In this document: piece after piece, positions 9,076 to 17,335 of the stretch
How positions within the stretch are numbered: the first letter of the stretch is position 1
Layout: the number at the start of each line of letters is the position of its first letter
NCBI GenBank assembly: GCA_963835295.1
Contig: CAWIEX010000014.1
Location: 1,426,001-1,490,000 of the forward strand
Origin: JAOPZW01 sp963835295
GTDB lineage: Bacteria; Actinomycetota; Thermoleophilia; Solirubrobacterales; Solirubrobacteraceae
DNA length: 64,000 bases
Reading direction: 5' to 3'
Position numbers and translations under genes: made by a program
Notes under the pieces: model-generated
Database searches by the model: none
Seen by the model: the letters and a program-made list of their open reading frames with translations, nothing else
What the model was told of the DNA's origin: nothing

Positions 9076-9510
9076 TCAACCAGCATGGCCGAAGGCGGCG
9101 GTGATGTCGGGGAGCTCGTCGGAGAGCGCGGCGTTGTAGTCCGTCCAGGCGCCGCGGTCCCAGACCTCGAGGCACTCGCCGGCGCCGGTGACGACGACCT
9201 CCTTGCGCAGGCCGGCGTGCTCGAGCAGGAAGGCCGGGACCATCACGCGCCCGGCGGCGTCGAGGTCGGTGTCGAGCGAGTTGGCGCTGAAGAACCGCGT
9301 GAGCTTGCGCGCGTCGGCCGAGAGCGGGTGCACGCCCTGCAGGGCGCTGCCGGTGTAGGCCTCGAAGTCGCTCGGCGTCCACACCTGCACGCAGCGCTCG
9401 ATGGCCTTGGCGAGGACGACGCCATCCGACAGCGAAGCCCGGAACTTGGCCGGGATGGTGAGCCGGTTCTTCGCGTCGAGGCTGTAGTCGAAGGTGCCGC
9501 GGAAGGCCAT
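9076..9510 (-). CDS. mraZ: Transcriptional regulator MraZ
   Basis: DNA-binding AbrB-fold protein that controls its own dcw operon. The 144-residue product contains two SpoVT/AbrB repeats, each with the DXXXR signature (DAKNR near residue 11 and DAAGR near residue 87). The ATG at 9510 matches the canonical N-terminus MAFRGTF. Longer in-frame starts would run into the repeat-bearing promoter. It is the first gene of the operon. GGG repeats of about 10-base period upstream look like its own binding sites. Confidence 0.94.
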   Translation of the reverse strand: MAFRGTFDYSLDAKNRLTIPAKFRASLSDGVVLAKAIERCVQVWTPSDFEAYTGSALQGVHPLSADARKLTRFFSANSLDTDLDAAGRVMVPAFLLEHAGLRKEVVVTGAGECLEVWDRGAWTDYNAALSDELPDITAAFGHAG

Positions 9511-9917
9511 GTGCGTCGCGCGGTTCGGTGGGTGCCGTTTCGCGAGGAGGAGGTTTCGGGCCGAGGTGGAGGAGTGGGAGGAGCCCCTCCACCCCGGTCC
9601 GGTGTCGGCGTTGTATCCCACTTTCCCCCACAGCGCAACCCAACTTGCACATTTCCTCCCACACATGTCCACCCTGGATCACCGCGCTCCACCTAAAAGC
9701 GCGGAAAAGCAGGGGTTTCGAGCGTGGGAGGTCGTGGGGCGATCGGCCGCGAACCTGTGCAAGACGGCGTGCCGATCGCCGTTCTGCACGCGTCCTTGCC
9801 GGTTCGGTGCCGCCCGACGGCCCTTCCGTCCGCCGTCTGTGCCTGCGGTGGGGCGCAGTGGGATACCCGTCTATCGACCTGCGCCGCGGCTGGGCCCGTC
9901 TCCTACGATGGGTGGCA
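9511..9917. other. Divergent intergenic region mraZ / lipoprotein gene
   Basis: A 407-bp non-coding region between the divergent mraZ and lipoprotein genes. The half near mraZ holds the box array at 9616-9664 and a 100-base leader. The half near 9918 should hold the lipoprotein promoter, but I could not single out a clear hexamer pair. No small gene is supported. Confidence 0.6.
9610..9664 (-). promoter_or_regulatory. Putative mraZ promoter with MraZ-box repeats
   Basis: Reading the minus strand, GTGGGA, TTGGGT, GTGGGG and GTGGGA occur about every 10 bases (range 9-12, with one longer interval of about 19). This is the arrangement of known MraZ boxes (TGGG with five-base spacers). A candidate -35 TTGCGC (9638-9633) and -10 TACAAC (9615-9610), 17 bases apart, sit inside the array. 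That would let MraZ occlude RNA polymerase. The box pattern is seen in the sequence; the promoter assignment is inference. Confidence 0.55.
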
Positions 9918-11468
9918 ATGAAGACCACGCGCCTGCTCGTCCTGACCCTGGTGCTCGCGCTGAGCGCTGCGATTGCCGCCGGCTGCGGCTCTTCCAGCGG
10001 CAGCGGAGGCGCCGACGATCCTGCCGCGCTGGTCCCCGCCGGAGCCCCGCTCTACCTCGAGGGCGTCGTGCGCCCCGACGGCCAGGTCCGCAGCGATCTG
10101 GAGGGCGCGCTGAAGAAGATCCTGCGCACCGACGACCCCGGCGCGAAGATCCAGCAGCTCATCGACGACAGCGGCAAGAGCGACGACGTCACCTTCAAGG
10201 ACGACGTCGAGCCGTGGTTGGGCGACCGCGTCGGCTTCGCGATCACGGCGCTGCACAACGGCCAGAACGCCGACTACGCCGCGGTCATCGACTCCAAGGA
10301 CGACGGCAAGGCCGAGAAGCTGCTGGCCAAGCAGAAGGGCACCGTCAAGCGCTCCTACAACGGCACCGACTACCGCTTCGACGCCAAGAAGAAGACCGCG
10401 ACCGCGCTCATCGACCACCGCGTCGTCGTCGCCACCGAGGGCGGGCTGAAGGCCATCGTCGACGGCAAGGGCAAGGACCACCTCGACCAGGCCAACGGCC
10501 TGACCGCGGTCCGCTCGAAGGTGGCCCAGGACCGCATCGGCCTCTTCTACCTCGACGTCCAGGGCTTCGTCCGCACCATCGCCCAGCAGGCCAGCAGCGA
10601 CCCTCAGGTCGGCGCGCTGGTGCAGTCCTTCGCCAGCGCGGCGCCCAAGACGCTCGGCGCCGCCCTGCAGGCCCAGCCCGACGCCCTGCGCATCGACGCG
10701 GTCAGCATCGGCTCGCCGCGGTCCTCCACGCCCGCCGGCAGCGGCGCCGACGTCCTCGCGACGCTCCCCGGCAACGCGTGGCTCGGGCTCGGCGTCGGCA
10801 ACCTGGGCCAGACGCTCGACCGCGTGGTCCAGACGGTGGCCGGCGGCGGCGGGATCACCGGCGTCGGGGTCAACGCGCTCCTCGGGCAGTTCAAGAAGCA
10901 GACGTCGCTGGACCTGCGCCAGGACGTGCTCGGCTGGATGGGCGATGCCGGCGTCTTCGTCGGCGGGACGACGAGCGCCGATCTCGGCGGCGCGCTCGTC
11001 ATCAAGACGACCGACCCCGCCAAGACCAAGCGCACGATGGCCGTGCTCGAGCGCTACGCGCGCCAGAGCGCCGGCACGAAGGTCCGCTCGCTGAAGGGCA
11101 ACGGCATCGATGACGGCTTCACGGCGCAGGACGCGACCGGGCCGGCCGTCCACATCGCCCTCGCCGGCGACCGCTTCGTGGTCGCGGTCGGCGGCAGGGA
11201 CGTCCTGGCCCAGGCCATCTCGCCCAGCCAGCGGCTCGGCTCGTCGCCGGCGTTCACCGCCGCGGCGGGCAAGCTCGGCAACGGCCTGCGGCCCTCGTTC
11301 TACCTCGACTTCACCGAGGTGACGAAGCTCATCGAGTCCTTCGCCGGCACCAGCCCCGACTTCCAGAAGGCCAAGCCCTACCTCGACACCTTCGGCGCGG
11401 TCGTCGCCGGCGCCAAGAGCGAGGGCTCCGGCGTGACGCGGTCGCGCTTCGTCGTGACGCTGCGCTAG
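9918..11468 (+). CDS. Secreted lipoprotein, DUF3352-like
   Basis: Predicted lipoprotein of 516 residues. The N-terminus has a basic start, a hydrophobic segment and a lipobox-like AAGC (Cys about 23), followed by a Ser/Gly spacer. The body alternates beta-strand/helix units with a repeated pattern of ALVPAGAPLYLEG-type and AALPGNAWLGLG-type segments, as in DUF3352 proteins of actinobacteria. The function of that family is unknown. The start ATG 9918 is preceded by GGTGG. It stands alone, divergent from the dcw operon and convergent with the MetE-like gene. A hairpin repeat sits immediately at its stop codon. Confidence 0.75.
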   Translation: MKTTRLLVLTLVLALSAAIAAGCGSSSGSGGADDPAALVPAGAPLYLEGVVRPDGQVRSDLEGALKKILRTDDPGAKIQQLIDDSGKSDDVTFKDDVEPWLGDRVGFAITALHNGQNADYAAVIDSKDDGKAEKLLAKQKGTVKRSYNGTDYRFDAKKKTATALIDHRVVVATEGGLKAIVDGKGKDHLDQANGLTAVRSKVAQDRIGLFYLDVQGFVRTIAQQASSDPQVGALVQSFASAAPKTLGAALQAQPDALRIDAVSIGSPRSSTPAGSGADVLATLPGNAWLGLGVGNLGQTLDRVVQTVAGGGGITGVGVNALLGQFKKQTSLDLRQDVLGWMGDAGVFVGGTTSADLGGALVIKTTDPAKTKRTMAVLERYARQSAGTKVRSLKGNGIDDGFTAQDATGPAVHIALAGDRFVVAVGGRDVLAQAISPSQRLGSSPAFTAAAGKLGNGLRPSFYLDFTEVTKLIESFAGTSPDFQKAKPYLDTFGAVVAGAKSEGSGVTRSRFVVTLR

Positions 11469-11526
11469 ATGGTTGGTTCCGCGTCCGCCGTGCTCGCCTG
11501 TGCGCGGGCCGTGGAATCAGCCATCT
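11467..11526 (+). repeat. Hairpin repeat, copy 1, between convergent genes
   Basis: A 17-base arm AGATGGTTGGTTCCGCG (11467-11483) pairs with CGTGGAATCAGCCATCT (11510-11526). The three mismatches are all G-U type in RNA, so a plus-strand transcript would form an unbroken 17-bp stem. The loop segment TGCTCGCCTGTGCGCGGGCCGTGG recurs almost unchanged (one base different) in the second copy at 43603-43780. It overlaps the lipoprotein stop codon and ends 2 bp before the stop of the convergent gene. It may act as a bidirectional terminator, or it may be a small non-coding mobile repeat. Confidence 0.7.
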
Positions 11527-11527
11527 G

Positions 11528-12670
11528 CTAGACCCCGAGCTCCTCGGACGCCAGCCGCGCGCCCTCCAGGCGCGCCCTGATCTTCTGCATGGCGACGTCG
11601 CGCGCGAAGTCCGGCGAGCCGTGCTTGGGCTTGATGTCGCGGCTGAACGGCGAGAAGCCGCAGTCGTCGGTCGCCCCGAGCGCCTCCTTGGGGATGTACT
11701 TGGCCGCGGTCACGAGGTCGTGCTTGACCTGCTCGGCCGTCTCGACGGTCGGGTCGAGCGGGTTGATGACGCCCATGAAGCAGACCTGCGAGACGCCGTT
11801 GGCGTCGTCGCGCCGGTACTGGCCGCAGAGGCGGTAGACCTCCTCCTTGTCCTCCTCGCTGGCGCACTGGATGAGGAAGTAGCCGGCGTTGAGGTCGAAC
11901 ATCTTGCTCAGCAGCTTCTCGTAGGGGACCTCCTTGCTGTGCACGGAGTCGCAGTCGCCGCCGGGGCACGTGTGGATGCCGATGTTCCTGCGCTCCTCGG
12001 GCGAGAAGCGGTCGATGACGCGGTTGTTGAGCGCGATGAACTCGTCGAGCATGTCCTTGTTGGTCCACGGGTTGCGCGAGTCGTTCTTGTTGGCCAGCCG
12101 GCCCTCCGTGAAGTCGATCGAGACGCGGGCGGCGCCGGCGGCGAAGCACTGGCGGATGTCCTTCTCGACCTCATCGCACAGGTCGTCGAGGAACTGCTCG
12201 CGCGGGTAGCCGTCGATCTCGCCGTCGAGCGGATAGAGGAGCATGAGCATCGACGGCGCGATCACCGCCTGCTTGACGGGCCTGCTGGCGATGGCGCGGT
12301 TCTTCTCGACGAACTCCGAGGCGAACGTCTTGTAGCGGAAGGGGCCGGCGGTGAGCCGCGGCAGCTGGCGGTGATGGCCGTCGTCGAAGATCGCGAAGAA
12401 CTGGCCGTCGCCGGCGAGGTTGTCGGCCAGGCCCGTGCCGGCGAGCGTGTCGGTGATCGGGTACGTGGCGAAACTCGACTCGCGCTGCTCGCCGTCGGTG
12501 ACCACCGGCTCGCCGGTCTCCTCGAGGCGCCTGATCGAGTCCTCGGCGGCCGCGTCCTGCTCGGCCTTGAGCTCGTCCCAGGTGATCGTGCCCTCGTCGT
12601 AGTCGGCGTAGGCCTCCTGCAGCTTCATCGGCCTCGGCAGGGAACCGACGAGCTCGGTCGGGATCGGCAT
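11528..12670 (-). CDS. MetE C-terminal-domain-like methyltransferase
   Basis: TIM-barrel protein related to the catalytic C-terminal half of cobalamin-independent methionine synthase, 380 residues with no N-terminal MetE domain. Metal-ligand positions are visible: HTC (H233, C235) in IHTCPGG, and C337 in DDCGFSPF, corresponding to the HxC and distal Cys zinc ligands of MetE. A Glu-containing segment after SEEDKEE may supply the third ligand. Such short paralogues transfer methyl groups to thiols, but the methyl donor and acceptor here are unknown. The start ATG 12670 has a good AGGAGAG ribosome site. A TetR gene lies upstream with matching operators. Confidence 0.75.
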   Translation of the reverse strand: MPIPTELVGSLPRPMKLQEAYADYDEGTITWDELKAEQDAAAEDSIRRLEETGEPVVTDGEQRESSFATYPITDTLAGTGLADNLAGDGQFFAIFDDGHHRQLPRLTAGPFRYKTFASEFVEKNRAIASRPVKQAVIAPSMLMLLYPLDGEIDGYPREQFLDDLCDEVEKDIRQCFAAGAARVSIDFTEGRLANKNDSRNPWTNKDMLDEFIALNNRVIDRFSPEERRNIGIHTCPGGDCDSVHSKEVPYEKLLSKMFDLNAGYFLIQCASEEDKEEVYRLCGQYRRDDANGVSQVCFMGVINPLDPTVETAEQVKHDLVTAAKYIPKEALGATDDCGFSPFSRDIKPKHGSPDFARDVAMQKIRARLEGARLASEELGV

Positions 12671-12745
12671 GCTCTCTCCTCTACTGACCCACTGCAGTGA
12701 ACGCCGCGACCGAGTCTCCGGGCCTCAGCGCGGCCCTGACAACAC

Positions 12746-12761
12746 GAGACAGACCTGTCTC
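12746..12761. promoter_or_regulatory. Palindromic TetR-type operator upstream of the MetE-like gene
   Basis: Perfect palindrome GAGACAG-AC-CTGTCTC, about 75 bp upstream of the MetE-like start. Thirteen bases (ACAGACCTGTCTC) recur at 13493-13505, just upstream of the adjacent TetR gene. A second palindrome, CACTGCAGTG, lies at 12689-12698. The shared site suggests the TetR protein controls both genes. The rest of the 210-bp gap (12671-12880) shows no gene. Confidence 0.6.
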
Positions 12762-12880
12762 TATCGCGTACCGTAACCCACCCGTCAACTCCCCGGGCGC
12801 CGGGCTGGTCACTTTCGCGTCGACTGTCCTGCCTAGGGGTCGTCCTGCGACCACAGGGCAGGACGGAAGCCCGCCGACAG

Positions 12881-13477
12881 CTAAGGCGTGATGCCGTGGT
12901 GAGACAGCAGCAGGGCGCCGAGCTCGCGCGCCCGCACGCCCGCCTGCCGGTCGCCCTCGGCTGCGGCCACGATGCAGCCCTTCATGAGGATGTGCCACTG
13001 GCGCGCGAAGGCGTCCGCGTCCTGCACCCCTGCCTCCTGGGCCAAGCCGCCGATGAAGCCGCGGATCTCCGAGAGCTGGCGCACGCTCTCGCGCCGCACC
13101 GGGCTGCCCGGATCGACGAGCTCGAGCATCACGTTGATGAACGAGCACCCCTCGAAGTCGTCGCGCCCGAACCACTCGCCGAAGACGTCGAAGATGGCCA
13201 GCAGCCGCTGCGCCGGCGTCGCGGCGCGGCCCTCCACGGTCGCCTGCAGCCATCCGCGCGTCCAGCGCTCCTCGCGCCGCTCGAGGAAGGCCAGGATGAG
13301 GTCGTCCTTGGACGCGAAGTTGCGATAGAGCGTCATCTTTGCCACGCCCGACTCGGCGATGATCCGGTCGACGCCGACGGCTCGCGTGCCGTGCTTGCTG
13401 AACAGCCGGTACGCGGTCTCGAGCACACGCTCGCGGCCGCTGTCGCGTCCTGGGGCGGACCGTTCTCCCGCGGTCAT
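12881..13477 (-). CDS. TetR-family transcriptional regulator
   Basis: A 198-residue regulator. The N-terminal helix-turn-helix (about residues 16-62) contains VLETAYRLFSKHGTRAVGVD and GVAKMTLYRNFASKDDL, the classic TetR pattern. The C-terminal domain is helical with FGRDDFEGCSFINVMLEL, a segment common in TetR members. The start is ATG 13477. A 13-base block shared with the operator upstream of the MetE-like gene lies 14-28 bp upstream. This supports autoregulation and control of the neighbouring gene. The ligand is not predictable. Confidence 0.9.
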   Translation of the reverse strand: MTAGERSAPGRDSGRERVLETAYRLFSKHGTRAVGVDRIIAESGVAKMTLYRNFASKDDLILAFLERREERWTRGWLQATVEGRAATPAQRLLAIFDVFGEWFGRDDFEGCSFINVMLELVDPGSPVRRESVRQLSEIRGFIGGLAQEAGVQDADAFARQWHILMKGCIVAAAEGDRQAGVRARELGALLLSHHGITP

Positions 13478-13490
13478 CGTGCGGCGATGG

Positions 13491-13505
13491 TACAGACCTG
13501 TCTCG
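13491..13505. promoter_or_regulatory. Second copy of the TetR-type operator
   Basis: TACAGACCTGTCTCG lies directly upstream of the TetR start. It shares ACAGACCTGTCTC with the perfect palindrome at 12746-12761. One arm is complete and the other degenerate, as expected of a weaker autoregulatory site. Confidence 0.5.
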
Positions 13506-13516
13506 TCGGCCCCGCG

Positions 13517-14353
13517 TCACCCGGCCAGCACCGCCGCCGACAGGCACGCGCCGACCAGGAGCATCACCGCCGGCACGAGCAGCAGCGCGACGACGAGCTG
13601 GATCTTGGGCGCGGCGCGCGCCGCGCGCTCGCGCACGCGTTGCGCGCGGTGGGCGCGGGCGTCGGCGGCCAGCGCGCCCAGCGCCGGGGCCAGCGGGGCG
13701 CCGTGACGCTCGCAGCGCCCGATGGCGGCCACCAGGGCGGCGACGTCGTGCAGCGGGCAGCGATGCGCGAGCCGGTCCAGCGCCTGCGCGTGAGCGACGC
13801 CGAGGGCCGCGCCCGCAGAGGCGGCGCGCAGCTCGATAGCCAGCGGGCCGCCCCGCCGGCGCCCGACCTCGCCGAGCGCGCGCAGGGCGGGCAGCCCCGC
13901 GGCGACCGCGATGTGGAGCAGGTCGAGGACCTCCGGCAGCTCGGCCGCCATCGCGGCCCGGCGACGGCGCGTCGCCCGGGCCAGCCACGCGTCGGGCGCG
14001 ACGAAGGCGCCGGCCGGCGCGACGACGATCGCCACCGGCCCGAGCCGCCCGGGGAGCAGCGCCACCATGGGCAGCGCCGCCGCGAAGGCGGCCATCGCCG
14101 CTCCGCCCTTGAGCGCCATCACCTCAGCGACCGTCACCGTCGCCGGCGCACCGGCCGCGTCGAGCCGGCGGGCGAGGTCGCGCGGCGCGGCCGGCACGCC
14201 GGCGCGTCGACCCAGGCGCGCCAGCGCCGCGGGCACACGCCCCGCGCCGGCGCGCCGGCGCGGTCGCGTCCCCCCGCCGGCTGCGGCGAGCTCGACGATC
14301 CCGCCGGCCGCGCAGGCGGCGGCGAGGACGGCGAGCAGGAGCGCCCGAATCAC
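13517..14353 (-). CDS. tadC: TadC-like type II/IV pilus platform protein
   Basis: Inner-membrane platform protein of the Flp/Tad pilus apparatus. The 278-residue product has an N-terminal hydrophobic helix, a second hydrophobic pair in the middle, and the T2SSF domain in the C-terminal half (PEVLDLLHIAVAAGLPALRAL). A C-terminal hydrophobic helix (LVVALLLVPAVMLLVGACL) completes it. The start GTG 14353 lies 19 bp after the tadB stop. It is the last gene of the tadA-tadB-tadC set. No pilin or minor pilin follows. Confidence 0.8.
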   Translation of the reverse strand: MIRALLLAVLAAACAAGGIVELAAAGGGTRPRRRAGAGRVPAALARLGRRAGVPAAPRDLARRLDAAGAPATVTVAEVMALKGGAAMAAFAAALPMVALLPGRLGPVAIVVAPAGAFVAPDAWLARATRRRRAAMAAELPEVLDLLHIAVAAGLPALRALGEVGRRRGGPLAIELRAASAGAALGVAHAQALDRLAHRCPLHDVAALVAAIGRCERHGAPLAPALGALAADARAHRAQRVRERAARAAPKIQLVVALLLVPAVMLLVGACLSAAVLAG

Positions 14354-14372
14354 CCGGCGCCCCTCGCGCGCG

Positions 14373-15230
14373 TCACCAGCCCTCCCCCACGCGTGCGATG
14401 CGGTTGATGAGCACGCTCGCCACGAGCTGACAGAGGGCCGCGGCGCCGAGCAGCCACGGCGCCAGCGGCGCGCGGAGCAGCGCGACGACATAGCCCGGGT
14501 CGGCCAGCTCGGCCAACACGGCGGCGCCGACGGGCAGGAGCGCGACGAGCCACGCCGTGAAGCGCGCCTGCGCTGTGACGCTGCGCGCATCGGCCTCCAC
14601 GCGCGCGGCCTCCTCGAGCCCGGCCGCGATCGAGCGCAGCAGGCCGGCGAGGTCGCCGCCGGCGTCGCGCTGCAGCAGGATCGCGGCGACGATGGTGTCC
14701 CACGCGGGCGCACCCGCGCGGGCGCGCAGACGCTCGAGGACGTCCTCGCTGCGCGCGCCGAGCGCCAGCGCCCCGGCGGCCGCGCGCAGCTCCGCACCGG
14801 CGGCGCCGGGCACTCCGCCCTCGGCCGCCACCGCGAGCGCGCCGCGCACCGCGTGGCCGCCGGCGAGCGCGTCCGCGAGGGCCCGGGCGGCGGCGGGCGC
14901 CGCGCGCGCGAGCTCCGCCCGCCACCGCTCACGCCGCGCGCGGACGAGCCGGCGGACGCCGAGCGGACCGCCCGCCGCGCAGGCCGCGCCCGCGAGGGGC
15001 CCGGCCACCAGCCAGCCGCCGGCCAGCAGCGCGCCGGCGCCGACGAGCGACAGCCGCCGGCGCTCGGGCGGCGTCGGCGCCCGCCCCTCGCGCCGCACGG
15101 CGCCCAGCGGCTCGAGCCAGCGCCCGATGACGCGCGCGGGCGCGGCCTGCTCGATCGCCGCCAGCGCCTCCCACGCGCCCGCCACGGCGAGCGCCCCGGC
15201 CAGCCCGGCGAGCGCGACGGCGAGCATCAC
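14373..15230 (-). CDS. tadB: TadB-like type II/IV pilus platform protein
   Basis: Partner of TadC in the pilus platform. The 285-residue protein has hydrophobic helices at about 3-25 and 60-90. The cytoplasmic T2SSF domain includes ALADALAGGHAVRGAL and DAGGDLAGLLRSIA, and two C-terminal helices follow. GTG 15230 is followed at once by ATG 15227, and either could initiate. The TGA of a 19-codon reading frame that starts at the tadA stop (ATGA, 15286) overlaps this start, which could couple translation across the 52-bp junction. Confidence 0.82.
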   Translation of the reverse strand: MMLAVALAGLAGALAVAGAWEALAAIEQAAPARVIGRWLEPLGAVRREGRAPTPPERRRLSLVGAGALLAGGWLVAGPLAGAACAAGGPLGVRRLVRARRERWRAELARAAPAAARALADALAGGHAVRGALAVAAEGGVPGAAGAELRAAAGALALGARSEDVLERLRARAGAPAWDTIVAAILLQRDAGGDLAGLLRSIAAGLEEAARVEADARSVTAQARFTAWLVALLPVGAAVLAELADPGYVVALLRAPLAPWLLGAAALCQLVASVLINRIARVGEGW

Positions 15231-15282
15231 GCCGCCCGCTCCGCCGCCCGCGCCGGCCCGGCCCTCCCGACGTGCGGCGCGC

Positions 15283-16458
15283 TCATGCCGCCAGCCGCTC
15301 GGCCAGCTCGTCGCTCAGGGCCGCGCGCCAGCGCGGACGGCCGGCGTGCCAGCCGAACAGCTCGCGCGTCGCGGGGCCGCCCGCCACGCGCACGACCTCG
15401 GCCACTGCGACCACGCGCCGCGCGCCGTCGGCCAGCCGCGCCTGGTGGACCACGAGGTCGAGCGCATCGGCCACCTGCTCCCGGATCGCGGCGTGGGGGA
15501 GCCCGACCCCGGCCATGAGCGCGAGCGTCTCCAGCCGCCGCAGCGCCTCCTCCGGCGACCCGGCGTGGACGGTGGACAGCGAGCCGTCGTGGCCCGTCGT
15601 CATGGCCGCGAGCATGTCGAGCGCCTCTCCGCCGCGCACCTCGCCCACCACGATGCGGTCGGGGCGCATGCGCAGCGCGTTGCGCACCAGGTGGCGGATG
15701 GTCACCTCGCCGCGGCCCTCGACGGTCGCCGGCCGCGCCTCGAGGCGCACGACGTGGGGCTGGCGCAGGCGCAGCTCGAGGACGTCCTCGATGGTCACGA
15801 TCCGCTCGTCGGCCGGCACGAAGGTCGACAGCGCGTTGAGCGTCGTCGTCTTGCCCGAGCCCGTCCCGCCGCTGACGAGGATGCTCAGGCGCGCGCGGAC
15901 GGCGCGCGCCAGCAGGTCGCGCAGCGGCGGCTCCCACGTCCCGGCGGCGACGAGGTCCTCGGCGCTCATCCCGCGCGCGCGGAAGCGCCGCAAGGTGAGG
16001 ATCGGCCCGTCGGGAGCCAGCGGCGCGATGACCACGTTCACGCGCGAGCCGTCGGGCAGCCGCGCGTCGCACAGCGGCTCGGCCTCGTCGACGCGACGAC
16101 CCAGCGGCGCCAGGATGCGCTCGATCGCATCACGCAGATCGGCTGCCGACGCGAAGCGCACGTCGGTGCGCTCCAGGCGCCCCGCGCGCTCGATCCACAC
16201 GGGTCCCACGCCGTTGACCATCACCTCGTCGACCGCGGGGTCGCGCAGCAACGGCTCGAGCGGGCCCAACCCGAACGACCGCTCGGCCACCCGCGCCACC
16301 AGCGCCTCGCGCGCGCCCGCATCGAGCAGCGCGGCCTCGCGCTCGACCAGCACCCGGATGCGCCCCTCGACGTCGCCCGGGCCGTCGGGGGCCGACTCGG
16401 TCAGCAGCCGCTCGCGCAGCGCGGCGGCGAGCGCGTCGAGGTCGGCGACAGGCTCCAC
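15283..16458 (-). CDS. tadA: TadA/CpaF-type pilus assembly ATPase
   Basis: Secretion ATPase powering Flp pilus assembly. The 391-residue protein has an N-terminal helical domain with the CpaF hallmark GLGPLEPLLRDPAVDEVMVNG. Walker A GGTGSGKT is at 197-204, an Asp-box/Walker B region includes RIVVGEVRGGEA, and a His box is seen at MTTGHDGSLSTVHAGSP. The start is GTG 16458. It leads the tadA-tadB-tadC group. The CpaB-like gene at 26213 lies 10 kb away and no pilin is present in the window. Confidence 0.92.
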   Translation of the reverse strand: MEPVADLDALAAALRERLLTESAPDGPGDVEGRIRVLVEREAALLDAGAREALVARVAERSFGLGPLEPLLRDPAVDEVMVNGVGPVWIERAGRLERTDVRFASAADLRDAIERILAPLGRRVDEAEPLCDARLPDGSRVNVVIAPLAPDGPILTLRRFRARGMSAEDLVAAGTWEPPLRDLLARAVRARLSILVSGGTGSGKTTTLNALSTFVPADERIVTIEDVLELRLRQPHVVRLEARPATVEGRGEVTIRHLVRNALRMRPDRIVVGEVRGGEALDMLAAMTTGHDGSLSTVHAGSPEEALRRLETLALMAGVGLPHAAIREQVADALDLVVHQARLADGARRVVAVAEVVRVAGGPATRELFGWHAGRPRWRAALSDELAERLAA

Positions 16459-16515
16459 ACGACCACTAGGCGCGAGGGAGCACGACTCTCCCCCACCGCC
16501 GCGAGGCGTCCCCGA

Positions 16516-17280
16516 TCAGTCGACCAGCGCGCCGGCGCTGACGTTCACGATGGCGGCCGTCACGCTGCGCGCCCAATCCGAAGCGGCGAAGACCGCGGCG
16601 TTGCCCACGTCCTCGAGCGTCGCGGCCCGACCGAGCAGCGTCTGCGCCTCGATCATCTCGGCGATCGCCTGCCGGCCCTCCGCGTCCTCTGGGAGCGACT
16701 CCGGCACCCCTCCGCTCGCGAGGGTCACGAAGCGGATGCCGTGCGGCCCCAACTCGACAGAGAGCTGGCGCCGCATCGTCTCGATGGCGTCGAAGGCGAC
16801 CTGCGTGCCGCCGAGGTAGTAGTCGCGGTTCGGCGCGCTGCGGTCACCGGGCCCGCCGAAGGCGAGAATCACGCCCGATCGCTGGGGGATCATGTGGCGG
16901 GCGGCCGCCCTCGCGGTCAGGAACGTCGTCCGCGCGGCGGTCTGCACCGGCGCCATGAAGTCGTCGACCGCCATCTCGGCCAGCGGTGTTCCGTGCTTGT
17001 ACGGATGCGTGATCAGGTTGAAGGAGATGTCGATCCCTCCGGCGTCCGCGGCCACGGCGTCGGCATGCCGGTCGACCGCCTGCTCGTCGAGGGCATCGAC
17101 CTCGGCGGTGTGCGCCGTCGCACCGGCGGAGTGGATCTCCTCGGCGACCTGCTCGAGCGTCGCCCGGGTGCGGCCGGCCAGGAACACCGTCGCCCCCTCG
17201 CGAGCGAAGGCCCGCGAGACCGCGGCCCCGATGGAGCCGCCCGCGCCGTAGATGACAGCGTTCTTGTTCTCGAGCAACAC
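16516..17280 (-). CDS. SDR-fold protein lacking the usual catalytic residues
   Basis: A 254-residue Rossmann protein of the short-chain dehydrogenase superfamily. The cofactor motif GAGGSIG is at 12-18, and helix-strand order matches classical SDRs through the C-terminal segment SVTAAIVNVSAGALVD. The catalytic triad is degenerate. The Ser position reads LAFGGPG, and the YxxxK region reads DYYLGGTQ, with no Lys four residues after either Tyr. It may bind NAD(P)H without classical chemistry or use another residue. The start is ATG or GTG near 17280. The downstream tad genes are 57 bp away and probably unrelated. Confidence 0.8.
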   Translation of the reverse strand: MLLENKNAVIYGAGGSIGAAVSRAFAREGATVFLAGRTRATLEQVAEEIHSAGATAHTAEVDALDEQAVDRHADAVAADAGGIDISFNLITHPYKHGTPLAEMAVDDFMAPVQTAARTTFLTARAAARHMIPQRSGVILAFGGPGDRSAPNRDYYLGGTQVAFDAIETMRRQLSVELGPHGIRFVTLASGGVPESLPEDAEGRQAIAEMIEAQTLLGRAATLEDVGNAAVFAASDWARSVTAAIVNVSAGALVD

Positions 17281-17335
17281 GTGTTGCCTCCTGGAGTCGG
17301 GATCTCCTAACAGGGACCCGGCGACGTGCCGGAAC

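Noticed and set aside
9494..11113. Second long plus-strand frame overlapping the DUF3352-like lipoprotein
   Set aside because: Arg/Pro-rich shadow of the true frame, without the lipoprotein signal present in the correct frame.
12697..12891. 64-codon plus-strand frame between the MetE-like and TetR genes
   Set aside because: It overlaps both operator palindromes, has no ribosome site and ends inside the TetR coding region.
15227..15286. 19-codon frame between tadA and tadB, overlapping both
   Set aside because: Too short and without homologues to claim a gene. The overlaps could aid coupling but may be chance.
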